Below are positions 32,618 to 45,564 of a DNA stretch of 64,000 nt, in pieces. Position numbers and translations under genes: made by a program. The notes under the pieces are model-generated. The model made no database searches. It was not told the DNA's origin and saw only the letters and a list, made by a program, of their open reading frames with translations. Location of the stretch: NCBI RefSeq assembly GCF_000764305.2, contig NW_025934726.1, positions 59,472 to 123,471 on the forward strand. Reading direction: 5' to 3'. Within the stretch, counting starts at the first letter, position 1. Each line of letters begins with the position of its first letter. This stretch comes from Hyalella azteca (taxonomy: Eukaryota; Arthropoda; Malacostraca; Amphipoda; Hyalellidae).

Positions 32618-35600
32618 GGCCTGTCACCGCGGCGTCATACTATATGACACCTTCAAGTCGAGCCGCGTTCACGTCACGTGAATTACGGGCATTAGTTCAC
32701 TACAACAAAATTTATCTATGATAATAATGTAGGTGTAAAATACGACGAATATCAACTTGTTATTCTAACTTATTCTTCCTAATACGTACTATTAAGAGGT
32801 ACACTTCAGTGTTTGGCATTCAAGCCCGTATACCTCCGTTTTTTTATGAGTCGACTTAAATCATACTATTTCGTGTTAATATATGAAATATACTGGACGA
32901 GTTGAGAAACTTATTAAAGCAGCGGTCTGAGACATTTCTTAAATAACAGAAGGAACTTCTGCATTCAATTTGTAATACATTTCCATAAAAAATTACGTGA
33001 ATTTTTCGCTTAGATTACTCATTTAATTACTTGAAAGCATAGCATGTCTTTTATCCAAAAACCACAATTTCATTCATCGATTACTCAGGATAATTTACAC
33101 TATAATACGTATTAACTCAAGGAACGGTACTGAACATATTTTTCACTTCTGTGTTTCTATAGAAAAAAATTTTTCCAGGAGCCTCAACCCTGCTATCATC
33201 AATTATCGTGAAGGTCCAAGCATTCGGCCTCGTCAGAATTAATTGAAGATGCCCTAACTAGCAGGAGAATCACTAAGTGCGTTTGGTTATTGATGATCTA
33301 GTGTCTACTAGTCACGCTTAACAACAAGCTGAACTTAAGCTGCTTTTGAGGCGTCCTCTTCCATAGGTGTGCCTTATCTCAGTTCACCATCATCACTCAC
33401 CATCATCGAACATCATCAAGAGGCGCCTCATCACCCACGAGTCATCAATCACTATCGACTGGGCGGACGGTTGGACGGTGTATCGGACGCATGCAGCGTC
33501 GCTCTGCGGCTAAGCGGATGGAAGCTCAACCGGACAAAGAACTCCGGTGGACAAGAACAAATTGGTGAGGAAAGGGCAACACAACAGCCACCAGAAGAAG
33601 GAGAGAGGGATGTGTGACTGAGATGTGAGCAAATAACGTTGTCCTGGGTAAAGTGACAAATAAATGATAAATAAAAATTATCAGTGAGAGCTATAATAAT
33701 AATCAAACTTCATTGCAAGAATAAAAAATATATATAATTTGTTTCCCTAGCTCATGTCCTTATACTTCAGATTCAAGATTCGGAGCCTCTCTGAAATATA
33801 CAGTAAAAGCAAAGAAGAATTTAGAACTATAAATTAATAGCTAACAAAAGCAGATTGTGAAACGTAATACAATACAAATGAAGAATATATATAATAAATT
33901 TAATATCTATATAAATACCATTGAAGTAACATGCTTTTGATTGACGCAAATGTAAACTAAACTAATAATGACGTAATAACACATACCACCATAGTGCATT
34001 ACAAATAAATGAATATGTGTTAGGGATCATGTCTCAACACGACAGTCAAAAGTGACTCTGAACTAAAATTTATAATGCCTCATACTCATAATAAAACTAT
34101 TTCACCGCGTTCCCTATAACAACGTTAGCGATCGATGTTATCATAGAAATTCCTGTTTACGATAAAAAAAATTTTCCTACACATAATAGTTTGATGAATT
34201 TAACAAATAAATTCTACACATAGAAATTGACGCAATAACATAAATACCTGTTGTTTAAGAATTAGGAATATTTTATTCTATTTCGAAATCTGTTTTATAG
34301 TCATCATGCGCAAAAAAGAATACAAAGGCTGAATTAGGGATAAATAAAGAAATTCGAAAAGTTCTCCTTTTGAGGGGATTCTAATTTAGTTTAACCACAA
34401 GCATGGGAAGCATTCAAGTCAGTCTGCATGTAGCAAAGTCTGCATGTAAAGATGATATAGCAAACCAAAGTATCAAATTGAATTCAGCACACCCTTATTA
34501 TGAGAAAAAAAATCATACACAATTTTGCCTCAGCAAAACTCTTTTTTTTTAACCTGTGTTATGATGTGCTTTAAACGTTACATCTGAGCAGTTTTTGATA
34601 AATTCGTAATTAAGAGTCTCAAGTAACATGATTCTCTTATTTGTGTGCATAAAATTCTTCCAAATTACGTATGAATGGTTGTAAGCGTTTGCAATTTCTT
34701 TTCGCGAGCATCTTGTAAAGAAAACCAGGGTTTCATCATATTTAGACTGAGCGTGCAATTTTAATTCGAAAACATACTACTAGTACATATAGTCTCTAAA
34801 AAAAGTCTGCCACTGACATCAACGCGTTAAGATGATCAAAGCTATGCGTCATGCGCTCTAGAAGTCTACCGTGATGCTAAATAATGCCTGTTTCCTGAAG
34901 ATGATGGATGGTGATTCATTAATCATGAGGTGTGAAGGGCCACCATAATTTTTCCATTATCCCGTCACTAGGATCAGTCATCTTCTCGTCCCTGCCCTTT
35001 CTTCGTAGTCATGAAATTCCACTCAGGTCCAACTGCCATAACAAATTTTTTGTCCGCTCTCTTCAAACCACGAAATGATAGGCAACGCTCGTCTCTAATC
35101 CATCTGCCTCAACCGATACCTTCGACTTTACCGTGCAATGTTGCTGCTCGGTGAACCCCTTCCTCCTGGACGGTTATTTTACGAACCATGCATACTGCCT
35201 TCCAAATGTAATCATTAATCTTCTAATCAATGTAAGATAAATTTTGGATGGCAGAGTTAATGCTACATTAAGATCATTTACAGCGAAATTTTGCTAATAA
35301 TTTCCAATAATTTTATTAAATTGTTGGTCGTTATCAAAACTAAATATCTTCTACATTTTCGGTGTGATTGGATCAATAATCCGATTAGAGTTGCCTCAAT
35401 GCTGTCTCGCTGCGATAAGATTAAGATTAAAATTAACTTTGTTCAACTCGAGTTTGGAAACAAGGAATAACTGCTGTCTACCTGCAATTATATTCTTGAC
35501 AGATATAGCAGTCCTAAAGTTAGCACCTCAAATAAGAGATCACCCTTTGCCTAGAGTGAGATTACTTTGGTGTTGCCTTTGCTGTCCAATATAAATGGCG

Positions 35601-37780
35601 TGAAGTGACTTTTACAAATGCCGATTCTCTTGTGATATAAATGAAATACCGCATTTAGCTGACTCCATCAAACACTATGACCTGGGACTTGTGAGTGTTT
35701 ATGGGAATCCACAATTAATGACAGAAAGACATCAAATTCTGTTCTTGAAGCTTAGAAGGGAATACACGTACGCATTCTATCTAGTCAATGCCATAGACAT
35801 TGACAATCTTTCTAATTTTGAAGGCATTTAGCAAAGTTTCAATACAACGTAAATCAGTCACGGCTGAAATAAATTATTCCAGTAAAATTCCTTGCAGTGT
35901 TGAACGATAAATTCGTCGCTTGGTAATAGGTTAACCGCCCCTTTCGTTCACTCATCAGCGAGCAAATTATGGCTCATGAATCACGACCTGTCAGCGGCTC
36001 TCAAAGTGAACCCAACACTGGCGCTCTCTATCTTCTGTCCTCTCATTCACGCGTCATTATTCTTATGAGAACGTATACATCACCAGAACGAGACGATATG
36101 AGGTATTGAAAGATGCCTTCAGTTCCCTAGACATTGTGAAGTCAAACGTTTTTATAAGAAAAATTCTAACCTGGTCTTATTTATTTACTAGCATGTGCGG
36201 AAGCAAGCAAACAGCCATAATTTGTAGGCGCACTCCTATTTTAACTTTACCTGGCTACGTGGATCTTGTTTGGAAATTATATGGATGTGTCCGTAGCAGG
36301 TATCTATAAGATCCCTCAGATATCATCACCTGCAAACAGCGTAATGGGGAGAGAATCTCCATAATTTTTATAAGCTTTACACTACCACATATTGAAGCGA
36401 AATGCGAAAACATACTAATTGGTTACGACGAAAATAATGTCATGACGAGGACAGGGAAACACCAAAATAGTGCGAAAAAGTCTTTTGAATTTGTATTTCG
36501 AATAAATAAACAAAATCGCTACACCCGTGAGCGGAAGGAGGCTGTCGAGCTGTGCCACCCCATCATTCATACGCAGCAAATCGGCCGGACATTCATTCTA
36601 GAGAGAATATAAATTCGGTTAAGACTATGATATATGAGAAATCATCAATGATCCCTCAGAAATTGAATTAGATTGATTGGACATCAATTATTAGTTAAGA
36701 ATTAATTATCAGTTAGAAAGAATCTGGGAAATGCGCAACTAATTGGAAATGAGATCAGAGAAGGAATTAATTTTAAATTAGAAGCCTCAATGCTCAGACC
36801 CCTCATTTCCAATTGATTTGGAAATGGGGATGAATGCCTAATTATGGCAAAACTCATAGCTCTTCAAAAAGTAGTCTCTGACCAACGGCACAGGGTAAGG
36901 TTAGCGACTTGCTTCTTCTTATAGGAGAAGAGCAACTTATGTGTCAAAGTGAGGAGTGGTCTTGTAGATGGGAGACTAGTAACGTAGTCTCATCATCGTC
37001 AGTCCAGAGCCAAGATGATCAAACGAACGAGGGGACACACTCCCTAGCCATAAAGACGAAACAAGTGCTAGCAACATAGATGGTGGTTGAAGATGGTCTG
37101 CAGGTTGGCGGCCAGCGTTGCCCTACCTCGGCTTCGCTGGAGGGAAAGCCTCAAAAAACGTTTAAGCAAATTTTAGTCGCGACCCGCCTGGCCACTGAAT
37201 GATTGCGTTAAATTTGAAATGTAATTAGAGAATGATTAGAAAAATGAATAAGACAACTTTCCACTTAGTTGCCAGTAAAAATTGAAAGGTGATATAATTG
37301 AAAATAACCTTTTCGACAATATACAGTCTCTAATGAAGTCGTATGCATTTTTTTGCATAGCCTAGAGTGTAATGATCGTCCACCATTGAATGTTGCACGA
37401 CATATCACTTCATACCCTGACTAGGGCTCGAATGGTTACTAGCGAATAACGGACTGTGACCGATCAACGTAGCTCATCAGGGGAACTGCAGGAAACCTGC
37501 CGTGCACTACCAGATCGCGGATCGAATTTGACTCCCTGGTAGTCATTAAAATATGCGACTTTTCGCTCACAGCATCTGCGGTTGGGTTTCAAATAGCATA
37601 GTTCTGTTCCAAAATACTCTCTCGCATCGCACTCCTCACGCCCGGGGGCTCTTCAACTTCAATAATTTACGAATTCCAGCCTTGAGATAATCGTGGCCGA
37701 AGAGATGTCTGCAGCTCGGTTATCATTTCTCTAGGCTCTCGTTGGTTCACAAAAGCTCCATTGATGTCAATAACACTCCG
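32618..37780. other. long non-coding stretch
   Basis: No supported gene. 33369-33617 is a plus frame with a hydrophilic peptide but a GTG start and no splice signals. An acceptor AATTTTTCCAG near 33179 is followed by ~22 open codons. 34840-35160 and 36880-37180 are GC-richer but have no convincing frame. A weak tRNA-like A-box/B-box pair at ~37465-37550 is treated in the findings. Confidence 0.4.
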
Positions 37781-37993
37781 CTAATTCTCCAAGTCGAGCT
37801 TCACCCAGCCTACTTTTTGGTGCAGAGATAAATTAGACTGCATTGCTGTCAGGTTATCATTGCAGCCTTCTTGCGAAGTTATCCGGGCGTTTTCTTTGAG
37901 GTCGTCTAAGCCAGATAATCCTTCTATTTCCCCTTGACTAACACCCACACTCGAGTGCTCTTCTAAAGACCTCAAAAGCTTTTCTCATTAACA
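37781..37993 (-). CDS. possible terminal exon or ORF, hydrophilic
   Basis: On the minus strand a frame open from just after a TGA runs 67 codons to TAG at 37781-37783. The peptide is hydrophilic and acidic, with a balanced composition (GEIEGLSGLDDLKENARITS in the middle), unlike AT-driven chance frames. It has no ATG at its start, so if real it is the end of a spliced gene. The upstream sequence GAGAAAAG is only a poor acceptor. Not recognised. Confidence 0.27.
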
Positions 37994-39335
37994 CTTGAAG
38001 AGGTTTGTAAATTCCCCTTGGGCTGCACGCGAGTTGGGCTTGGGGATTTGAACTGCACCTAGCACTGATCGTTGGACTGCGCCTTATAACCCATTTAAGG
38101 GACAGAGAACAAATAGAAATTCCTTAATTCTTTGAATTGAACAAGCTTTATTCATAGTACGTATCATTACATTTATCTTAAGAATGTTCTCAAAATTTTC
38201 AAAATAAAATAAGTTTGCGTTCTTGGATTTAATCTGGATCTGAATAAAAAATTACCTGTCAATGTTCATCAAAATTTTATAAATTTTATTCTTGAGACTC
38301 AAATGAAGAGTCATCTATGGAAATTTCTCGAAAGTTAACGAATAAATACCGTAAACCAAGTAGCGCAGCCTTGATATGACTCCGTGGAGCATCTTTTGAC
38401 GCGAGCACACGGATCCCAAAAATCGAGAAGCCGCGACTATCAATGCTCTTGAGAGGAAGGACCTCCTAAAGTTTTGCAAACGTCGATCAAAGAGCATTGC
38501 GAATCTGCGACCGTCGTCGTTCATCTGCAACGCTCCAGTACATCGGGTGCACTGGGGCGCAGCTTCGCTTTCCGCAAACTTCACATGTACGCTCGTCTCT
38601 GCGGTGCTCTAGTCACTTCCATAAAATCCTTCACGTCATTTTTGGCTTCACTTGACGATTTGCAGGCTAATAAGGAGCGATGTGCACCAGCCTAGCATGC
38701 ATCGCTGGTCCTCAATTCCGTCGAAGACTAATCCTGTTGAGCTAAAATAAAACTGCACATCAATTGCAGCTTGCGTCGACTCTGCGCTGGCATCTTAATT
38801 TTCTGCCTGCCAAATTCAGATGAAGTGCAAGAGAAGTGTCATCAGATCCTCAAGTGCCATATGCCGAAACTTTGATTTCCCTTCAATGCTTCATACGCGT
38901 GTGTAGTTGTTGACTTTGAATTCGTGACTTTTTTAAATCAAAGCCGCCAGTTTGGTCAAAATTCTGAATAAAATTATAAATTACGGTACCTAACACTAGC
39001 AAATAGATAATATCTTGAATCTATTCATTAACGCATTTTCTCGAATAAGGTATAATGTTTTCGGGAATCAATTTTTTCGCTACAGTAATAAAATTAGTTA
39101 TAATTTAAATGGTTGAACCATTTAAGCTCAATCAAAAATATTTTGTGTAGAACTTTTGTCATTCATACTTGATTTAAATTGTTTTAGGAAAGTTCAACAT
39201 TGAGTTTCGGGGAGTATTTCTCCCAGGAGTGTGAGAGATTATTTATGATTTAGATCAGTAAACTGATAAGTGCATGATTTTAAGGCCGAGATAAGTATGG
39301 CCTTAGACCAATGCAGTTAATGACTTTGTCCTTAC
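37994..39335. other. non-coding, with a GC-rich multi-frame-open patch
   Basis: 38385-38700 is GC-rich and open in frames on both strands (plus 38474-38695, minus 38315-38584). With stops depleted by base composition I cannot choose a reading. The remainder is AT-rich without features. Confidence 0.35.
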
Positions 39336-39425
39336 CTCATTAAATCCAATAACTTCTCCCGAAACGTAGACTCTTGAATCAAAATTAGCAGGAAGATTGC
39401 AGAGGAAGCTCATATCGCCACGCCT
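39336..39425 (-). CDS. possible exon of a minus-strand gene
   Basis: On the minus strand AATTGATGTTAG could serve as an acceptor. The 90-nt segment that follows is exactly 30 open codons and ends at a donor (AATGAG|GTAAGGAC). The frame contains an ATG with peptide MSFLCNLPANFDSRVYVSGE, then VIGFNE to the donor. It could be an initiator exon or an internal one. Donor and composition are good; the acceptor has a weak pyrimidine tract. Family not recognised. Confidence 0.35.
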
Positions 39426-40796
39426 CTAACATCAATTAGCAAACTGTGGCAGGGGCTGTGGCGACGCAAAAACTACCCACTATCAATATTAAAGAGCCCT
39501 TACGACCATAACACTAACAGTAACAATATCGTAAACAATAATGCGAATATTACCGTCTATAAGGGCTACCACGATGAGGGTCGCACAATGGCCCCCTTAT
39601 ATTGATTGGAGCTCGCCGGAGAACCACCGCTACACGTACGCGGACACGTTTGTTTCTTAACAAACCTAATTAAAGGATGGTTCATATTTTGTTGAAACGA
39701 TGTTTGGTTGTGAAATAAATTATGTTTGAATTTAATGCGTGTTATTTGGTACTGAAATTCTTTGAAGATGCAATGCCCAAGGTGGCAATAATTAAAACTC
39801 CATAAATGTGTGTGTGTGTGGATAATTTTTGCGAAGCTCAGGAAACCAGGCTTCAATAATGATGATAAATTTGGATGGTGAAGGGTTTATGGAGCAAGTA
39901 TTTGCGAATTTAATACGACACTCAACCCTCCAACGACTAAACACACTTATAGCTTTTCAAATTACCTTTATTCCCTATATAGCTGACCTCATTTCTAGGT
40001 ACTTATAGTCATTTCTAGGACATTAATAATATCAATCAATTACATGGGAAGGTCAAGCTACAAATCCACTCGTCGTCGTTGGAGAGACGTTGCTGCAAGC
40101 GTGTGGTTTATTGTTTGTGTGTTACAGCTCCGCAGCTATAGTCACTGCAGTGAGATCAGGAAGAGGCGCAAACTGTTTCTATATAGCCAAAGGAAAAGTA
40201 GGAACAAGGTTTATAAAAGTAGCTTCATGACCATAATGAAGAAAAAATTTTGAGAAAATGTAGGTTTGGGTAACTTATATTCTAAAATCTAAATTCTTCA
40301 CTGCATCTCACCTGTGTCCGTGGCTTACGTGGTTTTTGATATATTCTATTTTCAGCTTCTTTCTTTCCCAACCTGGTTGGAACCCTTTTGAATCAACGTT
40401 AACAACAAATATAAATTTTCAATTTGTCTAAAATCACGTGTTGGAAATTTTTTGGATTACCAATACAAAAACTCAGCTGAAGCCAGTCCCTACATTGCGA
40501 AGCACCCTAACCACTGCTCAAGTTACACTACACATCCATAGATGTTCATGTGCAGAGATTACCGTATACTCATTCCCATGAGTCTCGCGTTAGTCATAGA
40601 CTCATAGTTGGGTCGTAAACTGTCCGTTATCGCATCGACATTTCCTCAATTTATGGAGTCGTTAGAGGGACTTTTGTTGATTAATGTCGGTTATTAATCT
40701 GGTGAAGGCAGACGTGAGCTGAGTGATGGTCTTGAGGCACGAGAATAATCGAAACTCGCCTCAGCCATCCGCGTTAGCCTCCGCTCTATACGCCTG
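39426..40796. other. non-coding
   Basis: AT-rich. A short (TG)7 run lies at 39807-39820. No gene supported. Confidence 0.45.
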
Positions 40797-41048
40797 CAGG
40801 GGCCGTATTATCAAAACTTCGTAAGTATGCAAAATCGACTTACGAGTGGCGTTGCTATGACAACGTAATACTAGCGGTTGTATTATCAAAACATTTGAGT
40901 GGGAAACATTTGCGCGGGAAAAACATTTACGCTTTTAGCTAAGACTTGCGTACGAAAATTTTGATAATGTCAAAATTAGGGTTACGTACCACAAAACTTT
41001 TTTGTCTTAAGTACAAAAAGTTACGAAGTTTTGATAATCCGGCCCCTG
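40797..41048 (+). mobile_element. family B inverted-repeat element, 252 bp
   Basis: The ends CAGGGGCCGTATTATCAAAA and the complement of CAGGGGCCGGATTATCAAAA extend inwards as CTTCGTAA, giving ~28-bp terminal inverted repeats with one mismatch. The interior carries a second GTATTATCAAAACATTT (near 40875) and the words CGTAAGT/ACTTACG. There is no coding capacity, so it is a non-autonomous DNA transposon. No perfect target duplication; GCCTGC occurs on both sides a few bases out. Single copy in this window. Confidence 0.88.
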
Positions 41049-42664
41049 GAGGGCCTGCTTTTCACCCGAAATGTCCACATCAGTACCCTGATTATTTTTA
41101 TTCCTCAATTAATACCTGGAAACTTTATTGACACAACTGGTGATCTTCAAACGTGAACTCACACCATGTGTGAGAATTCTTGGTAAATCTGGAAAAAAGT
41201 TTGCCCAACAGTTACCTAATTTTTATCAGATTATAATAGTAAAATTTGCTTAGGTCTGGCACCGGCTAAGAAGGGCTGAATGCGCCCTTGAATATCCTTT
41301 GTATGTATAAGGTCAGATTTCAAATAAAATGCAAACAAAACTTTTTAAAAAACACAATAGACCAGCAAGTTAAGCCAGCGTTACCCAGGATACACACTTC
41401 TCGCTATTTGAGGATCACTCTATTCCGAGTCCCGTCATCCCGAATCCAGTAAATGAACTAAAAAGAAAATTAGGTTAAGTTTAGTGAAGTGAAACCATTC
41501 AAACGTACGTATAGCACTGATATTTCACCCCATTCAAGTTATTAAGTTTACATAGAATTTTTTAATATCCAATATCTCAAGATTCTTCAACAAGAAAAAA
41601 ATTTTATTCCCAGGTAATAAATATCCACTACGACGATAGGCATCGGTGATATCCGATCTATTTACAACCTATATCTTTACATTTTAATATATTTTTTTTT
41701 CTAGAGGAGAGTGTTTTCAGACAAAAACTCTTGAACGATCATATGATAAATAAATAATTATAGCTATATTTTTTCAAAGTTTGTATGGTGAACTCGGCCA
41801 CAGAAAGATATATAGAGGCTGATCTTGTGGGTGTCATGGTTCTTAAAGGATAAAGATTTTATCTGCAAATTTACTTTTTTTTGTGGAATACTGTAAAATT
41901 GAAAAACGGAGAAGAGAATGTGAGTCAAAAATTAAAAAGTGATTTTTACATTCGCCAGAGTAAATTATTTTAAAAGAAGTACATGTTTCATTCAATTAAA
42001 AAAAATAATATTGGATGTAGTTAAGGTTTCACTCTTCAGTTTGTTTACTCCAGTTTCACAACTATTAACTGAATTCTGGAACACTTAATTTTTTACACCG
42101 GGATTCTCAAATAATAAGTAAAAATATTTTATATCTTGGGAAACGTTGGGTGAGCTAACGACGAGAATAATTTTGGTATTATATTTGAGTTATTGCAGCA
42201 CATCTGAAATGTTATTGTTCAGTGGGAAATCTGTCTAGTGGGAAATTTGTTTAACTACTGAAAAGCCTATAAACATTGATTAATCATCACTATTTTTTAC
42301 ATTTACACGATTAGTCATTAACACCATTTCTCAAAAGCATTATATTAAAATTAAATAAGTTCTGACTGCAATTTTTCCATGATCCCAACATGTGTATTTG
42401 ATTGAATGTTATTCGCAAATTAGTGGAAGACAGCTAATTTAACAGTTATGGAATTCGGTTCATGATACTAGGATGCCCAAGTGGCCATTTAGGAATTAAA
42501 CATTCCCAGTTCTCGAGAAGTGTTAATAAACCAACGGTCTTTGAATGTAGCGCTAGCCTTGTGAAGCAATACGCGAAAGTGACTTGACACACGTTTATGT
42601 AAAGAAATATTATGTAATATATGGGCGTGGTAATATCCAAATAAATTTTACATATTATTTTCAG
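41049..42664. other. AT-rich non-coding
   Basis: No gene or array seen. Could be intronic relative to the exon-like segment at 42665. Confidence 0.4.
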
Positions 42665-42779
42665 GCTTCCAGAAGGCATTAGCGGGATCACCACCACCCA
42701 GAACTCGAGTCAATGGGTGGAGAAAAAGTTAAATGAGCCTTGTCAACAGATGGAACCTCTATATGTCGCTCTTATCTGA
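42665..42779 (+). CDS. possible terminal exon, unidentified
   Basis: TTTTACATATTATTTTCAG is a strong acceptor ending at 42664. After one base, 37 codons stay open to TGA at 42777-42779. The peptide starts LPEGISGITTTQNSSQWVEK and is hydrophilic with varied residues; base composition shifts to higher GC exactly at the acceptor. No AATAAA nearby. The segment is short, so chance cannot be excluded. Confidence 0.33.
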
Positions 42780-43430
42780 GCGACAACTTCCGACTATTTA
42801 GGCCTTAGGGCAGCGAACATTAGTAATTTAGTTGAGATTAGAGACTCCATTGCTTTATCAATGATCGCTAATTTGTTAGAGGAAGTTAATTTAGAACCTT
42901 TTTAGTTTTTTTTAACCGATAATGTATGGTCAGAATACGATAAAAGCGGTAACACGATCTGTTTTGTTGTTTCATGTTGCAATACGCAACGACATCATTA
43001 ATTCTTGGACTTTTTAATATCTGAATTATACATTTCATTCCTCGGTGAATTTTATTATATTTAATTCATTATTATATATTATAAATTGAACAACATTTCA
43101 ACTTCAGCACTCTCCTCGAGAGTGGCCATGCATGCACTACGTTTTATTCCTCCATGTAATTGAATTTTAAATGTTCAAGCGAGTGTAAAGTATTTATATT
43201 TTTACAACTTTATTCAAATCCCTATAACACCGTATTATGCTTGCTTTTTCTGAAGAAGTATTATAACGGGAAAATGTGCTATTCGTGAACTTTCATACTG
43301 TGCCCACGAATGAAATCGACAAATGCTCTACTCCACATTTTATTTTAAGGATTGAGATTTTCAGTCATCGTACATTTACATTTTGCCAACAAAGTGAGTA
43401 ACATCGTTCAAAAACAATTTCAATTCACAG
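42780..43430. other. AT-rich non-coding
   Basis: Unique AT-rich sequence between two exon-like segments. Nothing recognised. Confidence 0.4.
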
Positions 43431-43560
43431 GTACTTAGCTTATTTCAATGACCTGGACATGGGACAAGTATTGGCATTCAAAGTCTTAACAGAGCAATCC
43501 GTCATCGCCATTCCCGTTCTTTGGGATAACAGCCACATAAATGTCAGATGGTGCTCGTAA
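43431..43560 (+). CDS. possible terminal exon, unidentified
   Basis: CAATTTCAATTCACAG ends at 43430. After one base, 42 codons stay open to TAA at 43558-43560. The peptide begins YLAYFNDLDMGQVLAFKVLT and ends VLWDNSHINVRWCS, a mix of hydrophobic and polar residues with no low complexity. Phase is the same as in the segment at 42665, so the two cannot be consecutive exons (the first ends in a stop). They could be alternative 3' exons or independent. A minus frame overlaps (43440-43658). Not recognised. Confidence 0.35.
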
Positions 43561-44534
43561 TTCACTGCATTTAAACTACAGAGTAAAGTAGAGACGGTAT
43601 GGTGCGTGTGTTGGCAGGCGTTGTAAGTCACCGCTTTAGGTTTCGTGCTCACCGGCAATGAGACGCGGACTTATCTGGCGCCCCGCAGGGTCTTCCTGTG
43701 TCGTCTCCTCAGCAATGCTCAACTGACCTCTCGAGTTCTTATGATATTCTGTCGCAAGCTCTCTGACAACACTGTCCATACTCTTATACTTGTCACAAGA
43801 TGTTAGTCACAACAAATGTTAGTCACATAAGAAGACCTAGAACATAGACGCAGACGCAACATTCATAGTGTCGCTGCAGCCCAACGCAGCAACCATTCCG
43901 AGCTGTTCAATATTTTTCCAAATCAATCCCCAAAAATTTTTCTGACATTTTTGTTAAGTACAGGTTCTCTTATTACTCTCATGGCTTGGCTCACATTTGG
44001 CTAATACATGGCTGCAAAGTGGTGAAATCATTTCCTCGAAGTCCGCCTAGAAACTCGAATTGCGTTGAAAAGCATGTCTCCTGCTCTCACTATCGTTTCC
44101 AGTATTGAATAATCAGTCGAAATTTATTCCAGAAATAATCAGTCCGCGACTGCATGCAGAAATTTGATGTATTTAATTTAGGTTGAAACTTAATGTATTG
44201 AAAAAGTCGCATGAGCTTAAGAAATTTATTTATCACTAAGCGACGTCTATAATTTGTAGCGTAAAAGGCTGAATTGTTCTTTTGAAATTAATTAATATCT
44301 GGCCAACTATTAAAAATCATGAAATATTAAAATAGAGAGTAAAAATTGGGTTCAATTTGTCATTCCCATGTTCCAGACAGCTTTTCCTCCGCTTTCCGTT
44401 TTGTAGATGCATAACAATGCCAACCTCTACTCCCAGATTCTTAGCTACGGCAGTTTGTTAGGCAGGCGAGTGCAGACAATCCCTCACCTCCCCAGCCCTC
44501 CGATTACCAAACAAGTTGCTTGGCGTTGCTTTGA
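43561..44534. other. non-coding
   Basis: 43600-43900 is GC-richer without a defensible frame. No repeats noted. Confidence 0.4.
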
Positions 44535-44867
44535 GGACGCCTGGTAAAGTTAGGCCCCGGCCTGCAGAATGACGCGCGTCTAATTGCCCTCACACCTGAC
44601 ACTGTCAGGCGGCGCGTCTTCGCCACACTACAAAATATTCCGCGTATAGCGGAGCTCTTGAAAGAACCTGACAGGCCTAAAATTAAACTTGTTGCGCCGC
44701 GACTGGATGCTGAAATATGTCAACATTTTTACGATGATATCGGACTTGTCACAGTACATGGCGTTTTTTCAGCTCAGTTTTATCAGAGCGATAGGCATTA
44801 CTTAGGGTACTACGTATACAGAAAGAGTGTTGACAAAATGGGAATTAAAATGAATGTCAGTCGATAA
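44535..44867 (+). CDS. possible terminal exon or retrocopied fragment
   Basis: A 110-codon frame with no ATG at its start runs to TAA at 44865-44867. AATAAA overlaps the stop (44866-44871), and the run of nine A (44869-44877) follows. The residues are varied and protein-like (for example AELLKEPDRPKIKLVAPRLD, then LVTVHGVFSAQFYQSDRHYL). It may be a last exon with an immediately adjacent poly(A) signal, or the 3' end of a retrotransposed copy with a residual A tail. CGGCCTGCAG at 44567 is a possible but weak acceptor. I do not recognise the family. Confidence 0.35.
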   Translation, partial: GRLVKLGPGLQNDARLIALTPDTVRRRVFATLQNIPRIAELLKEPDRPKIKLVAPRLDAEICQHFYDDIGLVTVHGVFSAQFYQSDRHYLGYYVYRKSVDKMGIKMNVSR

Positions 44868-45564
44868 TAAAAAAAAACAATTTTATATTCATGCTATTCA
44901 CCATTTTGCTGTAAATTCATATGCATTCGAACATTTATACATATGATAATACGATGCAATGATGAAAAAATTTGATTCAAGACGATCGAGAAATTCTCAT
45001 TAGACATTCTTTATTGCGAAGAAGTCACAGAATTGTCAATATATTCCGTCTATTGTTTTTAAATTTTTCTAACTTAGCATCCCCACAAAAAACTATTTTG
45101 TAAACAGTTTTTTCGGACTGACTCTTGATAGTTCAAACATTTATTTTTTTTCTAGATTAATATCTTCAGATTTGTCTTTATTTGATATAATTCTTTCTGT
45201 CGCGCTGCAACCTGCCACTCCACAAACGCATGCGTTAGTTAGCTTCTCTCGATATTAGTACAGGATGGCAGAATTTGTTTCTTTAAGAAGTTTTCCTTTT
45301 CTTATTCCGATACAAATTTAATTACTCATTGCCTCTTGAAACTAGATAATGAATGTTAAAATATTCAAAACTTTGTTAACAAGTTAAAAATGTCTCCCGG
45401 CAACTTGATTTTTTTTTACCAACGCAATATTGTTCGATATAATTTACAAAGTTGATAAAAATTTTTCAGCAAAACTAATTCTCCTATCTTTAATCGAACC
45501 TGGTCTCCATATGCACACAATGTGTCCGATGACTGATGATCCGAGCCGAAGATGTCTAATGTTC
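44868..45564. other. AT-rich non-coding
   Basis: Nothing recognised beyond the A-run at its start. Confidence 0.45.

Noticed and set aside
38315..38700. Frames on both strands at 38.3-38.7 kb as a gene
   Set aside because: Several frames are open at once because of local GC content; I could not choose one and found no complete splice pair.
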